Origin: Latrodectus hesperus
Lineage: Eukaryota > Arthropoda > Arachnida > Araneae > Theridiidae
Direction of reading: 5' to 3'
Length of the DNA stretch: 64,000 bases
Assembly (NCBI GenBank): GCA_037975125.1
Contig: CM075862.1
Location: forward strand, 61,666,779-61,730,778
Below the pieces are notes generated by a model. The model saw nothing but the letters and a program-made list of their open reading frames with translations. It was not told the DNA's origin and did not search any database. The translations under genes were made by a program, and so were the position numbers. Positions 47,947 through 59,265 of this stretch are shown here, in pieces (positions within the stretch are counted from its first letter, which is position 1; every line of letters starts with the position of its first letter).

Positions 47947-49305
47947 CTATGTGAAAAATATTTAATGAATAAATTATGTTTCTGTTTTTAGGATAAGTAG
48001 TTTTTTAATTGTAAATAAATTGTTATTGACCAATTTGTTAAAAAAATTTTGTTTTATATTCTTTTAATCAAAGTTTATTATATAAAAACAATGATTCACT
48101 TTAAAGTTCACATATTTGGTAAAATTATGAAAAACACAATATTTATATGTAACATGCAAACTTTTTGCAAAATCCTGTCAAGGCATTATATATATATAGA
48201 AGAGTATGATTAAGTTTCAAAAATCTTATTAATTAATTAACCATTTAATATTTTTTAAATGAACCTATTTTTAAAATATTTAATAAAGTGTTTTTACATG
48301 TTTCAAGTTTTAGTAAACTGGAAGTGTTGATCCCTAATGATTACAAAAACAAAAATGGAATACCTCTTTACAATTTTGAGAGATGCTTCCAAAAATTTCT
48401 ATAATTTTGAATGCAAGTCAAGAAATCATTACTGCATATTATTTCCCAAATTTTATATACTACCATTTTCATTTGCTGATATGAATTTTATCATTAAATG
48501 TAAACTTGCAATGAATCTCACCTTGATTATAGAAGATATGAATTAAATAAATAGATATAAATTAAATAAAGTATATGAAGATAATTATACTTACTCTGTA
48601 ATCATAACTTAATACTTTCTTATCAAAAATAGAATTTGATCATCTTTAAGGTCTCAAAGACATCTTATCTATTACTAATTTTGCTGAGAATGACAAAGTA
48701 ACCCAATCAACAATTTAGTTCTCCAGTTATAAAATAGTAACACCCAAAACAATACTTTTTCACTCTGTTTAATAAAAGCTTTTACATTAGATTTTTACAT
48801 TAGTCTTTTTACATTAGATTGGATTTTAAGAAATTTATTCCGTCTGGAATAAATATTTTGATCGTTTAATTTATATGAAAATTCTAACCTGCTCATTTCC
48901 AAGCTTCAAATATTAATCTTAGAAACAAAAACAAAAAAAAGTCATATAAAAATAACACATACCAAAAATACACAAAAAAATTGTCAACATAACACTTTAT
49001 GGATGTTTTACCATGCGGTACGATACAAGTATGCATTAAAAAATTTTTAATTGTTATAATAATTGTAGATTATTAATGGATATTATGGGTATTTATAAAT
49101 TTCAAAAACAATGAACAAATTAAAGCATAATTTCACAATAAAGTTATTTTGTATCATTTAAAATAGACTGTTTGCAATGTTTATTAATAAATTGCACAAA
49201 TACAATGATTAGCTTGATAATAATGTGACATAATTAATTACAGGAAATATATTTAATTTTAAGGATATATACTCGTTATTTATTTAAAAAACAGATAGTA
49301 CTTAC
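47947..49305 (-). other. Probable first intron of the DUF4806-type gene
   Basis: It is AT-rich with no coding exon seen. The upstream donor is GTAAGT at 49305. Confidence 0.35.
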
Positions 49306-49425
49306 CAAAAAATTCTGTAAAATATAATTCCTCGTAAGACAATTAAGAATAGCTAACTACCCAGTGGAAATAAATATACAGAGAAAATTAAAGTAAACAA
49401 TGGATTTTAAATATGGCCGCCACGC
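49306..49425 (-). other. Probable 5' non-coding exon of the DUF4806-type gene
   Basis: A consensus donor (TTTTTTG then GTAAGTAC at 49305) ends a stretch that begins at a promoter-like GC island. The exon has no obvious start codon in frame with the next exon. The link to the DUF4806 exons is inferred from strand and position only. Confidence 0.35.
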
Positions 49426-49620
49426 ATGCGTAGACCTATTAATAAGTCTGCGCATGATTTTACTTTCCTTCAATCTCAATGGTAAATGCTGCAGCCGACG
49501 ACCAGCGACCACTCTATCAGTGGCCGACGACGGTGTCGTTCAGAATAGGCGGTAGAAAATACAGTGACCGTATCATGTGTAAGTTAATGGGCACGCACCG
49601 GTGAAAACATCCGGTGTCAA
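49405..49620. promoter_or_regulatory. Promoter-like GC island
   Basis: A sudden GC- and CpG-rich stretch contains ATGGCCGCCACGCATGCG (about 49411-49428), which joins a YY1-like CCAT core to an ACGCATGCGT palindrome resembling an NRF-1 site. A second TGCGCATG follows near 49450. Such sites are common in TATA-less promoters. It could drive the minus-strand gene, or both directions. The evidence is compositional and motif-based only. Confidence 0.35.
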
Positions 49621-49835
49621 GTGAGTTACCAATGAAACCGGTAAATGGCCACTGTAGTACCACTCAGCCTCTGCTACTAGGGTATCACTTTGAGAGGGAG
49701 TACGTTGACGGTGCAATTTTCAACACGTGGCACAAAGAAGAGCATTTGCAACGGTACGTGGTTCATATCGTCAAAATTGAGTTTTCTAACATCTTTGAGA
49801 TTTATTTACTCACATGTGACGCAGAGATGACATAA
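49614..49835 (+). other. Unassigned open stretch next to the GC island
   Basis: The frame is open for 73 codons, with a first ATG at 49632 (MKPVNGHCSTTQPLLLGYHF). It has ordinary amino-acid composition, unlike the low-complexity frames elsewhere. I do not recognise it and see no donor or partner exon. It may be part of a transcript leaving the promoter-like island on the plus strand, or chance in a GC-richer patch. Confidence 0.2.
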
Positions 49836-49869
49836 GTCAAATGACGTGGAAAACAACTGGATATGAATC

Positions 49870-51540
49870 ATAATGCAGCTGTTGACTGGAATAACTATTT
49901 AAGAGAAATTTATTTAGAAGTATTAGCAAAACGGAAGCAAAAAAAAAAAAAAAAAAATAGATGATTCTGAAAAAAATAGTTGAGATAGACGAAATGTAAT
50001 ATTCTTAAAAACGAGCGCTGAGCAAAACACTCTGAGTTCGAGACTATAATAATGTTTACAAACAGAATAGTTCAATAATCTTGATATATGTATGTATCTA
50101 TAATTGTGTCGCCTCTTTTTGAATAAAATAATTATTACATTCCGGCTGCTTCAATGAACTTTACTATAAAAAACACTACATTAGAGCTTATTTACAAAAC
50201 GAAAGAGTAATACCGGTCGAATTCTTCCTCAACAGTAGATATTTGGGGGCATTTTCAGCGAAACGGAGGAATGTTTTCTTGATTAAGTTCCAAGTCGTTC
50301 ATTACCAGTACTGTTAAACACGATAATAAATCACATTGAAAAAGAATCAATCATGTATTCTGATTCCTGAGGCTTAATCCTCGTGTCCGTAACGCGATGG
50401 ATTTGGCGACATTAAGATTTGAATTGTTTGTTTATGTATTACAATTCTGAGATTGACAATTATTTTGATTATGAAATGCTCGCTTATACTGATAACTTTG
50501 AATCACATGAATTTCGCCGTTGACAACATTATTCAAAACTACGTCTAACGCGTTACGTATACAAGCATTTTACCATTCCTGGAAAGGCTTCTGCAGAACT
50601 AAAATGGAAGAAGCTGGTCTACACAGCATTTCAAAGTCAATCACAGGTACAATTTCTTGATCTCGGCTCTGTATAAGTACTAAGAAAATCGAACAACTGT
50701 GGAGCAGTGACAAATAGAGAAATAAAAAAACATCGGGTAACTTCTCGCCATCATTTGGAGTTGTACTTCGCTGAATTTATGTGGGAACGAGGAGTAAACA
50801 ATCCATTTGAGAAAATTCTTAAGAACATCACCATATTTTGGAAAAACCAAAAATTATAAGCATTCTTTTTGGGTAAAACTGTTTTGTTTAACAGTTGTTT
50901 TCCAAGCTGTTTTTCCTTTGACAATATTTGCTTATAGTTGAACTTGTTTTGCTTACTATTAATTAATATTTGTTCATAGTTGAACATTCACGACTTTTAT
51001 TCCGTTCAATGTTTTGTTATTCGTTTCTTTTTTGACAACTTGGCACGCGTTTGTGCTCGACTAATGGAAAATTCCAGTTTATTTAAGGAATCGTGATCGT
51101 CAAGAGGCGTTTTGCATTGTAGAATTTCGTCAATCGGTTGGTTTAAAATTTGATGATTCATGTTTTCGTTTCGGGGGATGGGGCTATGTTCTTTACATAT
51201 ATTTAATTTTCTCCTTATATGTCGTTTTTCTTTAAAGAGAAATAAATTAATTCTTTTTGAATCCCTCTCTAATCGAGTGTTTCGTTCAACTGGCTGTTTG
51301 TGATGGTGCTTTTTAATATTTTCATAGGTGGAATAAAAAGGCTTAATTCTGGCATCTTCTGTAATCGAAGTATTTTAAAGCGCTCAACATGCAGACCTCA
51401 GCAATACAGATTTTAACATGGCGATAAAGCATACAAGACAAATTTCCTCCGGGTATCAGAAAGCGATAGAAACTGTCTCTTAAACAAAATGGTTTGAACG
51501 CTTTCAACATATTTCTAAAAGACAGCAACAGAAAGTTTTA
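49870..51540. other. No recognised gene; scattered GC-richer patches
   Basis: It has a run of A at about 49940-49957 and some less AT-rich patches (50200-50660) without a readable protein family. Confidence 0.45.
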
Positions 51541-51599
51541 CCTCAAAGTAATCCTAGGGAACTGAAAAATAAACTATTGAAGAAAATGAAAAATTTCAA

Positions 51600-52920
51600 A
51601 GAAGATTCAAACTCGAGATGGACGTTTTTCAATGAAAGTGAATGACATGGAAATAGTTAGAGAAATTTTGAATGTAACAGACCTGAAAGGAATACCTGTA
51701 TTTTACCAAATTTTCCGAGAGAGTATTCCAACGAGACTTTTACTATTTAACCTTACTTCAGCTCTTTTGGAAGACATTGCAGAGGAATTGATAGAGGAAA
51801 ATGATACATCAATTTTTTAGTTACGAAGATTTAACAAGAAAAACCATAATGTATTTCGAGTGCTTGTCTCGATTCTACGAGCCCAGTTGCCCAAAGAAGT
51901 CAAATCACTTTTCATTAATCACAAGAAGACAAACCTCATCAATGTAGTAAGAGCTTTAAATTCACTCACAATCCTATTAAATGCCTATATGTAATTCTAT
52001 GGGTACACACCATGGAGAAAAAACATGAGGAAATTTGTCTAAATCAGATAAAATATTCAAATTGTTCTTGTTCGCATTGAGTAGACTATATTAAACGTCC
52101 AGCTAGAATTGAAAAAAAATACTACTATTTAAAGCAGAAAATTATTTATCGATAAGTGAACCTAAAAGGAAATATATTCTAATAAGAACACATCATAAGA
52201 AAGAAAACTTCTGTTACACCAAACCCAGTTATAGAATATGCAATGCCTATTTGAGAAATTTTCTCTTTATTTGATAACATCTTTAGAAACATTTTCGGAG
52301 CAACGATTAGTTAAAATGTGTGACATGTTTCAGAAAGCTTTGACATCAAATCTGTCTGTTCTTACCAATCTGTCTTTACCAAAGTCAGTGAATCAATCTC
52401 CAGTGTGATTTCAAAAACATTTTCCGAAAAGGACAATAAAAAAGATCTAAGATATTTAAAAAAACCTAATACATCTAAAACAGACCAAATGGACTCTCAA
52501 CTTTTTTGGAATTGAGAGAGAGATTGCTCTCTCAAATTTTTCTGTGGCTAATCTGATATACCTTTTTTTCTTATTTCATTTAATTTTTTTTCTTATTTGA
52601 AGGGTCTTCGGATAAATATATGTCCTTAATATCATTCATATACATGTCCCTTAGATCTTTATATTCTTTATGTAATTTAAAACATGAAAATTGCTCAGTG
52701 GAATGCCAGGAGTGTTTCCACTTAGACAAACTTATTTAATTTGGTAACTTTCATTTCCGCAGACATTTTAGTTATTTAGGAATCCTTTCTTAGTCCAACT
52801 AATATTTCTTAGTCCAATTCTGAAGTTACTTCGTTGGAGAATGGTGTTGAAGCTTGGATTAAGGTCAGAGGCAAATTTATTAGTTTAACATCAGAATTAT
52901 CGGTGAAGATGAGGTGTTAT
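51600..52920 (+). mobile_element. Decayed Jockey-like LINE, ORF1 and start of ORF2
   Basis: From 51632 a frame reads DLKGIPVFYQIFRESIPTRL, a stop, then after a shift FRVLVSILRAQLPKEVKSLF, like the region before the zinc knuckles in LINE ORF1 proteins. At 52684 a new start gives MKIAQWNARSVS, followed by NLFNLVTFISADILVI, the start of an APE-type endonuclease. Stops and frameshifts are frequent and the RT is not present here. The relation to the Jockey-like LINE at 37724 is distant. Confidence 0.5.
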
Positions 52921-54900
52921 GAATATGATGTTACAACAGCAAAAGTATGCGACCGATTGCTAGGGAAACAATTGTGACTGACTGAATAGACAGTCTTCGC
53001 CTGGTCACGAAATTAACTAGTTACCGTTAATGTTCTCGGCTTGCACATTGCCGACAATATTGATAGAAACTGACGGAACATGGAGTTAGCTTCGCGTGCA
53101 CCGTAGAAATGCTTCACTTAAAGAAAAAGATCATCTTTAGGAAAGACAGAGAAAATAGAAAGAATGAAGAATGGTTCCTGAAGTGCAAAACCTGCTGTGC
53201 TATAACCTGATGTCATGAACTTAATGTCATCAAGATGAGAACATAAACTACTGGAGTTTCAAGAAATAAAGGAAGTTATCATTTATGTTGAAGCTCCTTC
53301 TCCGAAGTGAAATTGCAAAATATCTGTTTACTCCTCACACAATAAATTACCGTCCCATGTCCGGCTTTCAAGGACCACAAGTAATTTTGGGTGGAAAGGG
53401 GCGCTTGTTATACCCTCTTTCGATTTTTTAATTTCAAAGTCCTTTGTGCTTTGGGTTTAGCAGAAAGAGTGTTTTCATATGAGTAGGAGCTTAAGATTTT
53501 TGGATTTTCAGTATTTTGGAATAATCCAGTCAAGGGGAGCGATAAAGCTTTGGTTTGAGTGCTGCTCTTTTTGGTGACTTTTTTGCAACAGTTGCATAGC
53601 TTACTTCAGTCTGTGATACGTGTTAGAGCTTCAGGATATGAACACTTTTCCTTTATTTTTATTAAGTTGATCTACTTTTCCAATATCTACATAGGACAAG
53701 TTCTATAATAGGAGGTGTGGTCACCTTTATAGTTAACACACATTTCCTTTGAAGAAGAACAGTTTAAACTGTTGCGACCAACTACTGCATAACGAGTGCA
53801 GGTTAGTAGTTAGCCTTGCATGAGTTTTGAAATGCCCATAACATTCACAAAAAAAAAAACAATAACACTGGTGATTTGGATATATGGCATAAGAGTCAGG
53901 TGCATATATGCAACTTTTACATGTTGCGGAGGTTAAACATCAAAATGAGAAGTTAAGCGTCAATGGACTTTTCATATCTTCTGATCGTGATGCACAGAAC
54001 TTTTGATTCTGAGGTTTTTCTAGACTCTCTTCTGTTGGCGTATTTAATAAATCCTCTGCTGAGATAACTCCACAGGAAATGTTCAGATTTCCCTGAAGCA
54101 TGACATTTACCTCAATATTTGCCAAAGATATGTTACTTAAAGTAGCTGCTTCAGTTGCTGAAACAACTTCAATAAGCAGGTCAAAGAGCTCAACTTTTTC
54201 ATGCTTTCAACTTCCTTTGCAATACATGATAGTTCTTTCTCAATGAGATAAGAAAATTTTTTTCTCAAAATTACTCTCCTTTCTCTTCATTATAAAAATC
54301 TTACAAAAATTAATTGTCAAATGTTGCTTCCGTAGGAGAGAGGGAAGAGACTTATCTCCATGTAAAAGATATGTAAAATTTCGGGATCTGACAACACCAC
54401 CCACCATCAAGTTCAACAAGGGAATTCAGACTTAATGCACCACTCTAGCCAGGTCTTATAGCTCACGGTGCATCTCTGAGATGGTCTCCACACTGAACGA
54501 ATCATCCAATTGATGTTCTGATAGTTTGATCCAATAAAGTGATTGATGTGTTGAGGACCGTAGCACACCCGCCGTTTACCTAAAGCTGAGACTAAAAGTT
54601 ATGTATTGGTTTCTGAGGGTCTCAATTACCAGGACCCTTCTTTCCAGGGACACAATCTTTACTCACGACAAACAAGTTGGTGATTTAGTTCCCAAGAGAC
54701 ATTAATAGTGACAGAAAGGCGATAGCTACTCAAGGGGAACGCACAACCTCTTTCCAGGCAACCACAATGAGAGAGAAGAAGAAAAAGCAGAAGAGGAGAA
54801 AAGAAAAGAAAGAAGACATTTCAGTGGGATACCTCAGGATTGTAATACCCGTGTTTACTTAAAGAAAGTAAACACCCTGAGGGGGCCTAAAGTTAGGAAT
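52921..54900. other. Unassigned region, moderate GC patches
   Basis: On the minus strand a frame is open from about 54220 to 53940 (VELFDLLIEVVSATEAATLS, later SAEDLLNTPTEESLEKPQNQ). It has normal composition but no family that I recognise. A GC-richer patch at 54350-54760 carries no readable protein. Both may be pieces of old elements. Confidence 0.35.
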
Positions 54901-54904
54901 AACA

Positions 54905-55380
54905 GGTAAGATTACTAATTGGATTCATAATTTTTCACAAGATAGAAAATTAAAGATAATATGGAGAAATGCGTTATGTCCCATTTTCATGAAACCATTT
55001 CTCATAGAGTTAAACATATTATATATGCAGTTGACATTCTTATGTACAGTACACATGAAAATTTAGAAATCAGTAAGAAAAATATATATAACATAGAATA
55101 ATAGTCTATATATTATAGAAATTTGGAGTAATTGTTGGAAATTGCGATTGTCCTAACAGAAGTGTTCAGCAGTCATTTTATCCGAGCGTAGAGGCAATCC
55201 TTATTTGTCCTTATATATTAATGATGGAACAATTGAATGGAAAGATAAATTGAAATTTTGAGGAAGAAATTTTACAAGAAACGAAAATTTTCGTCCTTTC
55301 TCACCATATTTAAAATATAAAGCATTTAAAAAAGCAAATATTTTAAAAACAATATCTATACAACTTAGGGTGCACAATCA
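54905..55380 (+). mobile_element. Decayed LINE reverse transcriptase fragment
   Basis: The frames read KITNWIHNFSQDRKLKIIWR, then (after a gap where the PQG box should be) YAVDILMYSTHENLEISKKN, then SNCWKLRLS, SAVILSERRGNP and YINDGTIEWKDKLKF. This is the order around the YADD box in Jockey-type or CR1-type RTs. The catalytic box reads YAVD, so it is mutated. Multiple stops show that it is dead. Confidence 0.5.
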
Positions 55381-55519
55381 CATCACTTAATTCAACTCGT
55401 AAAGACATATATATCTGTAGTATTCTTCATTATTCTAGCAATATTTTTTGCTTAAAATATTCTTTAGCTATGAAGCAAAACTGCACTCAAATATTTCATG
55501 AATTCATTTTTTTATTCTA

Positions 55520-55892
55520 GATTTAGCTTGCACATACCACCAAATTCCGGTTAACCCTGGTGACATCCCCCAAACTGAGGTCTCAATCACTTTTGGATTT
55601 TTTGAATTTGTCACAACGGTTTTTGGTCTTTGCAATGCAGACTAGACATTTCAGCAATACATTCATCAAATATTATTAGGTCTCAGTTTTTGCGTGCATA
55701 ATTTTGATGATATTTTAATTGCGGAAGCAGACACTGAAGAACACATGCATCACCTCTGTAAATTGTTTGAATGTTTAAAACTACAGGGATTAAAATTAAA
55801 TGTTTCAAAATGCTTGCTAGGAAAACAATAGGTTACTTTTTTATGCGTCTTATAACACCTGAAATTGTGTTAAACCTCTTCCTAAAAAAGTA

Positions 55893-55934
<42 letters not shown>

Positions 55935-56600
55935 ATAATAACGATTTTCTCAAACTACAGAATACCGTGGAGCTCAGAAGTTTTATGGCAATTTAAAATT
56001 TTTATCTGTGGTTCTAAAGCAGCAACTAGACAAACCCCACTCCATGAATTACTATAAGATTCAAAGAAAAATGATAAACGTCCAGTGATTTGGTCTGAAA
56101 CAACTTTCAATTGTTTCGAGAAATATAAAACCGATATTGCCAACTCTTCAACGTTAGCTTTTCATACTCCTGATCAAGAGCTTTCTCTAGTGGTTGATGT
56201 TTCTGACTTTGACATTGGTGCTTTTATGCATGCTGAAACTGAAACTGGCCACGATCATGAACCAGAACTTATGACAGAGAATTATTAACGATATGTTCCA
56301 CTGTAAAAATTACTTATTTAAAGCTGTAATCCTTAAGGAAAAAATTTACCATTTTTCATGATCACAAACATTTAACTGATATCTTCACAAAAGATGCTGA
56401 ACCCATTTCTCTCAGACAACTCGACTTCATTTCTCAGTTCAGAAAGGATATAAGGCATGTTCTTGGAGCGGACAATGTGGTGTTTGACATTTAATCACGA
56501 ATCAACAGCATATATTCTCAGTCTGCTATTGATTTCTCAGTAATTGCTCGATGTCAAAGACGAACTGAAGCAACTGATGTCAGATTCCCTTAGTCTTCCT
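55520..56600 (+). pseudogene. Ty3/gypsy RT and RNase H remnant
   Basis: The RT reads DLACTYHQIPVNPGDIPQTE, then FGFFEFVTTVFGLCNA, a stop, then FDDILIAEADTEEHMHHL and LKLNVSKCLLGK. A poly(A) run of about 38 bases (55896-55933) interrupts it. The RNase H part follows: WSETTFNCFEKYKTDIAN, VVDVSDFDIGAFMH, the H-x-L-T region in another frame, and RQLDFISQF-like and VLGADNV-like pieces. Many stops and shifts occur. It is a typical decayed pol of the 17.6/412 type. Confidence 0.75.
55896..55933. repeat. Poly(A) run inside gypsy remnant
   Basis: About 38 A in a row are broken into the pol remnant. It may be a local expansion or the scar of a retroposed fragment. Confidence 0.95.
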
Positions 56601-56735
56601 TAAAGCTGTTATCCTTGAAACTTACACAAACTACCGAAGTTATCTGTGATACAAGAGGTATATATACAATATTCCTGTGATACAAATATAATACAATATT
56701 CTAGTGATACAAATAGAATATTCCTGTGATGCAAG

Positions 56736-56796
56736 TCTGTGAATATTGGAATAGTGAAGCACTAATGGATCCTTCAACTATTCCAATATTCACAGA
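56736..56796. repeat. Perfect 20-bp inverted repeat
   Basis: The arms 56736-56755 and 56777-56796 are perfectly complementary with a 21-base loop. Just upstream, ATATTCCTGTGATACAAAT-like units repeat two to three times (56670-56730). Confidence 0.85.
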
Positions 56797-56956
56797 TATC
56801 TGTGACATTTTGTACTTTAAACATTTTGTAATTTCAGTTATTTAATCAATTCCAAAGGGTAAAGGATTAAATAGTATATTTTCCACAGAAATTATAGTCC
56901 CTTAGGTTTAGCATATATGTAATTAAAAAGATAAACATTTCAAAAATTGGTATTAT

Positions 56957-57057
56957 GATATTTGACGTGCCATGGATCTAAACTGGACTAAAATGAGAAG
57001 TCTACTGGATTAGAGTACATCCACCTGATGTCATATCGACGTCTACTGGACGAAACT
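56957..57057 (+). repeat. Left copy of a 100-bp direct repeat
   Basis: It begins GATATTTGACGTGCCATGGA and contains TCTACTGGATTAGAGTACAT and GTCTACTGGACGAAA. It is nearly identical to 58985-59089. The two copies bracket the RTE-like LINE fragment. Confidence 0.9.
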
Positions 57058-57252
57058 GTGTCGTATAGCACAGTTATTATTCTATAGTTGATTTCATTTT
57101 GTATTGTTTAAATAGTTATTTTTTATAAATGCTTTTTTAAATGTAGGAATATATTACAGATTTAATTTTCTAGAACTTATGTGGATTTTATGCAGTAAAT
57201 AATAATTATTATTATGACAATATAATGTATACATGTTGCTAAAATTAATAGA

Positions 57253-58455
57253 GTGATTAAAATTTTACTAGGTGAATACCAGTGCGGGTTCCGACCCGAA
57301 AGAAGCACAGTTGACCAAACTTTCGTCTTTAGGCAAATTACTGAATCCTTTTACGTATACAATATTGATTTGCATTTACTGTTTATTGACTTTCGTCAAG
57401 CATTTGACAGTATAAGTAGAAAAAGGCTACTTGAAGAACTTTCAACAATGAATATACCAAAGAAATTAACCAGATTGATAAGGATGACGATGGAAAACTC
57501 GAAAACCAAGGTTAAGGTCAACGGCAAAATGATTGATACCTTTGCATTTAACAAAGGTGTGAGACAAGGTGATGGACTTTCGGCTACACTATTCAATCTA
57601 GCTCTACATACTGCTATTGAGCCAATTGCACAAAGAGGTACAATCTACCATAAATCCAGCCAAATTTGTGCATATGCTGATGACATTGTGATCATCTCAA
57701 GAAATGAAAGGATCCTTTAATTTCTTGTCGTCGACTTTAAAGGAATGTTATAGAGAGCTGGAAAGTAGAGCCAACAATGTTGGTTTACAAATAAACGAAA
57801 GCAAGACCAAATATTTAATAATATCGCCCAACGAATCTAGAAGGGAACCAAGAAGTATTGAAATCGAGGTTACAAATTTTGAAGGAGTGTCACAATTCAA
57901 GTATCTTGGAACTTTTATTTGCAACGACAACAATTTACAAAATGAAATATGCGAGAGAGTGCAAGCTGGTAATAGAGCTTTCTACGCAAATAAAAAGTTA
58001 TTCAATTTATTTGGTGATTTACCAAGATTGATATCACGAAAAACAAAACTGCAAATCCGAGTCCCTTAGGGGACTGAATATATTAGAATTTTTGAATTCT
58101 AATATATTCAGAAATTTTAAGGAAAATCTATGGACCAAGGCTTGAAAATAGTGTATGGATCAGAAGAAATAATAAAGAATTAATGCACCTAGTGAGAAAC
58201 AAAGACATAGTGAGATTCATTATAGCACAAAGAATACGGTGGCTTGGCCACGTACACCGCAGAGATGAAAAAAATATTATAAAAAGGATAACAAAAGGTA
58301 AATTATTCAATACCAAGAAGAAGGGGAGACCCAGAGAAACATGGATTGATAATGTGGAAAAGGACCTGGAGACCATGAAGATAAAGAATTGGAAAAATTT
58401 GGCTCTGAAGCGGGAAAAGTGGAAGAGGTTGTATTGGAGGCTAAGGCCTGCATAG
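57253..58455 (+). pseudogene. RTE-like reverse transcriptase, broken
   Basis: 57253-57720 reads YQCGFRPERSTVDQ, LHLLFIDFRQAFDSISRKRL, KGVRQGDGLSATLFNLAL and the catalytic box AYADDIVII. A frameshift near 57705 leads to 57704-58069 with NVGLQINESKTKYLIIS and FKYLGTFICNDN. The protein is then interrupted at 58066 by a stop and a palindromic insertion, with loss of the usual YG.ETW segment. The end (58183-58455) reads AQRIRWLGHVHRRDEK, KKGRPRETWIDNVEKDL and WKRLYWRLRPA, intact to its stop. Confidence 0.8.
58074..58111. repeat. Perfect 17-bp palindrome in the RT pseudogene
   Basis: The arms 58074-58090 and 58095-58111 are perfectly complementary with the loop TTTG. It is directly preceded by a smaller one, AGTCCCTTAGGGGACT. 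They sit exactly where the RT reading is lost. Confidence 0.88.
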
Positions 58456-58490
58456 GGCTGTAACGCCAGTTAAGAAGAAGAATTTCAATT

Positions 58491-58984
58491 TTAAATTATA
58501 AAATGCTTTTAGTTATAAAATATTTTTATTTGTTTTGTTTCAGTGCCACTTTTTAAGCTTGTCTGGGGGAATTTCTTCCGGGAATTGCATCATGAAAAAA
58601 TTGATGACCAATGAACTTGCATCTGAGTTCAGTTATTTTGGTACTAGGGATAAGAAATCCTTTAATGGACTAAATATGAAGCAATTAGTTTTTGGTTAGT
58701 GCAATATTTGAATAAGCATGTCATTAAAAGTTTTCTTTTGTAGAAATGATGAAAAAATAATTCATAAGTAACAAGCTAATTAAAAACAATTTTCTCATTG
58801 TCTAGTGGACAAAAATATATGAGCCACTAAGATAGATGAGGGATTATTTCAATATCTTCACACATCTAGAATACATCTATAAAACTACATAGTATAGAAC
58901 AGTGCGTATGAATACATCCAAATTTCGTCCATGAACCATCTAATGGCAACGTCTCGTAGACGTATAGTGAACGTAAAATCGGTG
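58491..58984. other. Unassigned stretch after the RTE-like fragment
   Basis: No gene was seen. It may belong to the unit that carries the flanking direct repeats. Confidence 0.4.
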
Positions 58985-59089
58985 GATATTTGACGTGCCA
59001 TGGATCTAAACTGGATCAAAAATAGACGTCTACTGGATTAGAGTACATACCGCTGATGATGTCATATCAACATCTACTGGACGAAATGG
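58985..59089 (+). repeat. Right copy of the 100-bp direct repeat
   Basis: It matches 56957-57057 over its whole length with a few substitutions and a short insertion (ATG). CGTCTACTG-like units continue past it to about 59115 and recur before it near 58950, so a minisatellite-like motif may be part of the unit. Confidence 0.9.
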
Positions 59090-59265
59090 AAACATATCAA
59101 CGTCTACTGTATGGGATGATACCTCCACAAAGGCATAATCTCCGACGTCATCAGACAACATTCCTGAACCAGTAGTAACACGTTCTAGTCATAGTCAGAG
59201 TCAGATTCAACTTATGGTACCTCTAACTACACATACCTCTGATACTTGGGGGGGGCGAGGGCTAT

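Larger units (their letters stand above)
57250..58490 (+). mobile_element. RTE-like LINE fragment
   Basis: A 5'-truncated non-LTR element with RT and C-terminal region. It ends with CTGTAACGCCAGTTAAG and a short GAAGAA tail. The clade is inferred from the RT motifs and the WLGHV...RP..TW C-terminal pattern, which I associate with RTE-type endonuclease-reverse transcriptases; another related clade is possible. No target duplication was found. Confidence 0.65.

Noticed and set aside
50560..50700. Possible exon with acceptor CTTCTGCAG and donor GTACAA.
   Set aside because: Frames starting at that acceptor soon hit stops, and the donor is weak.
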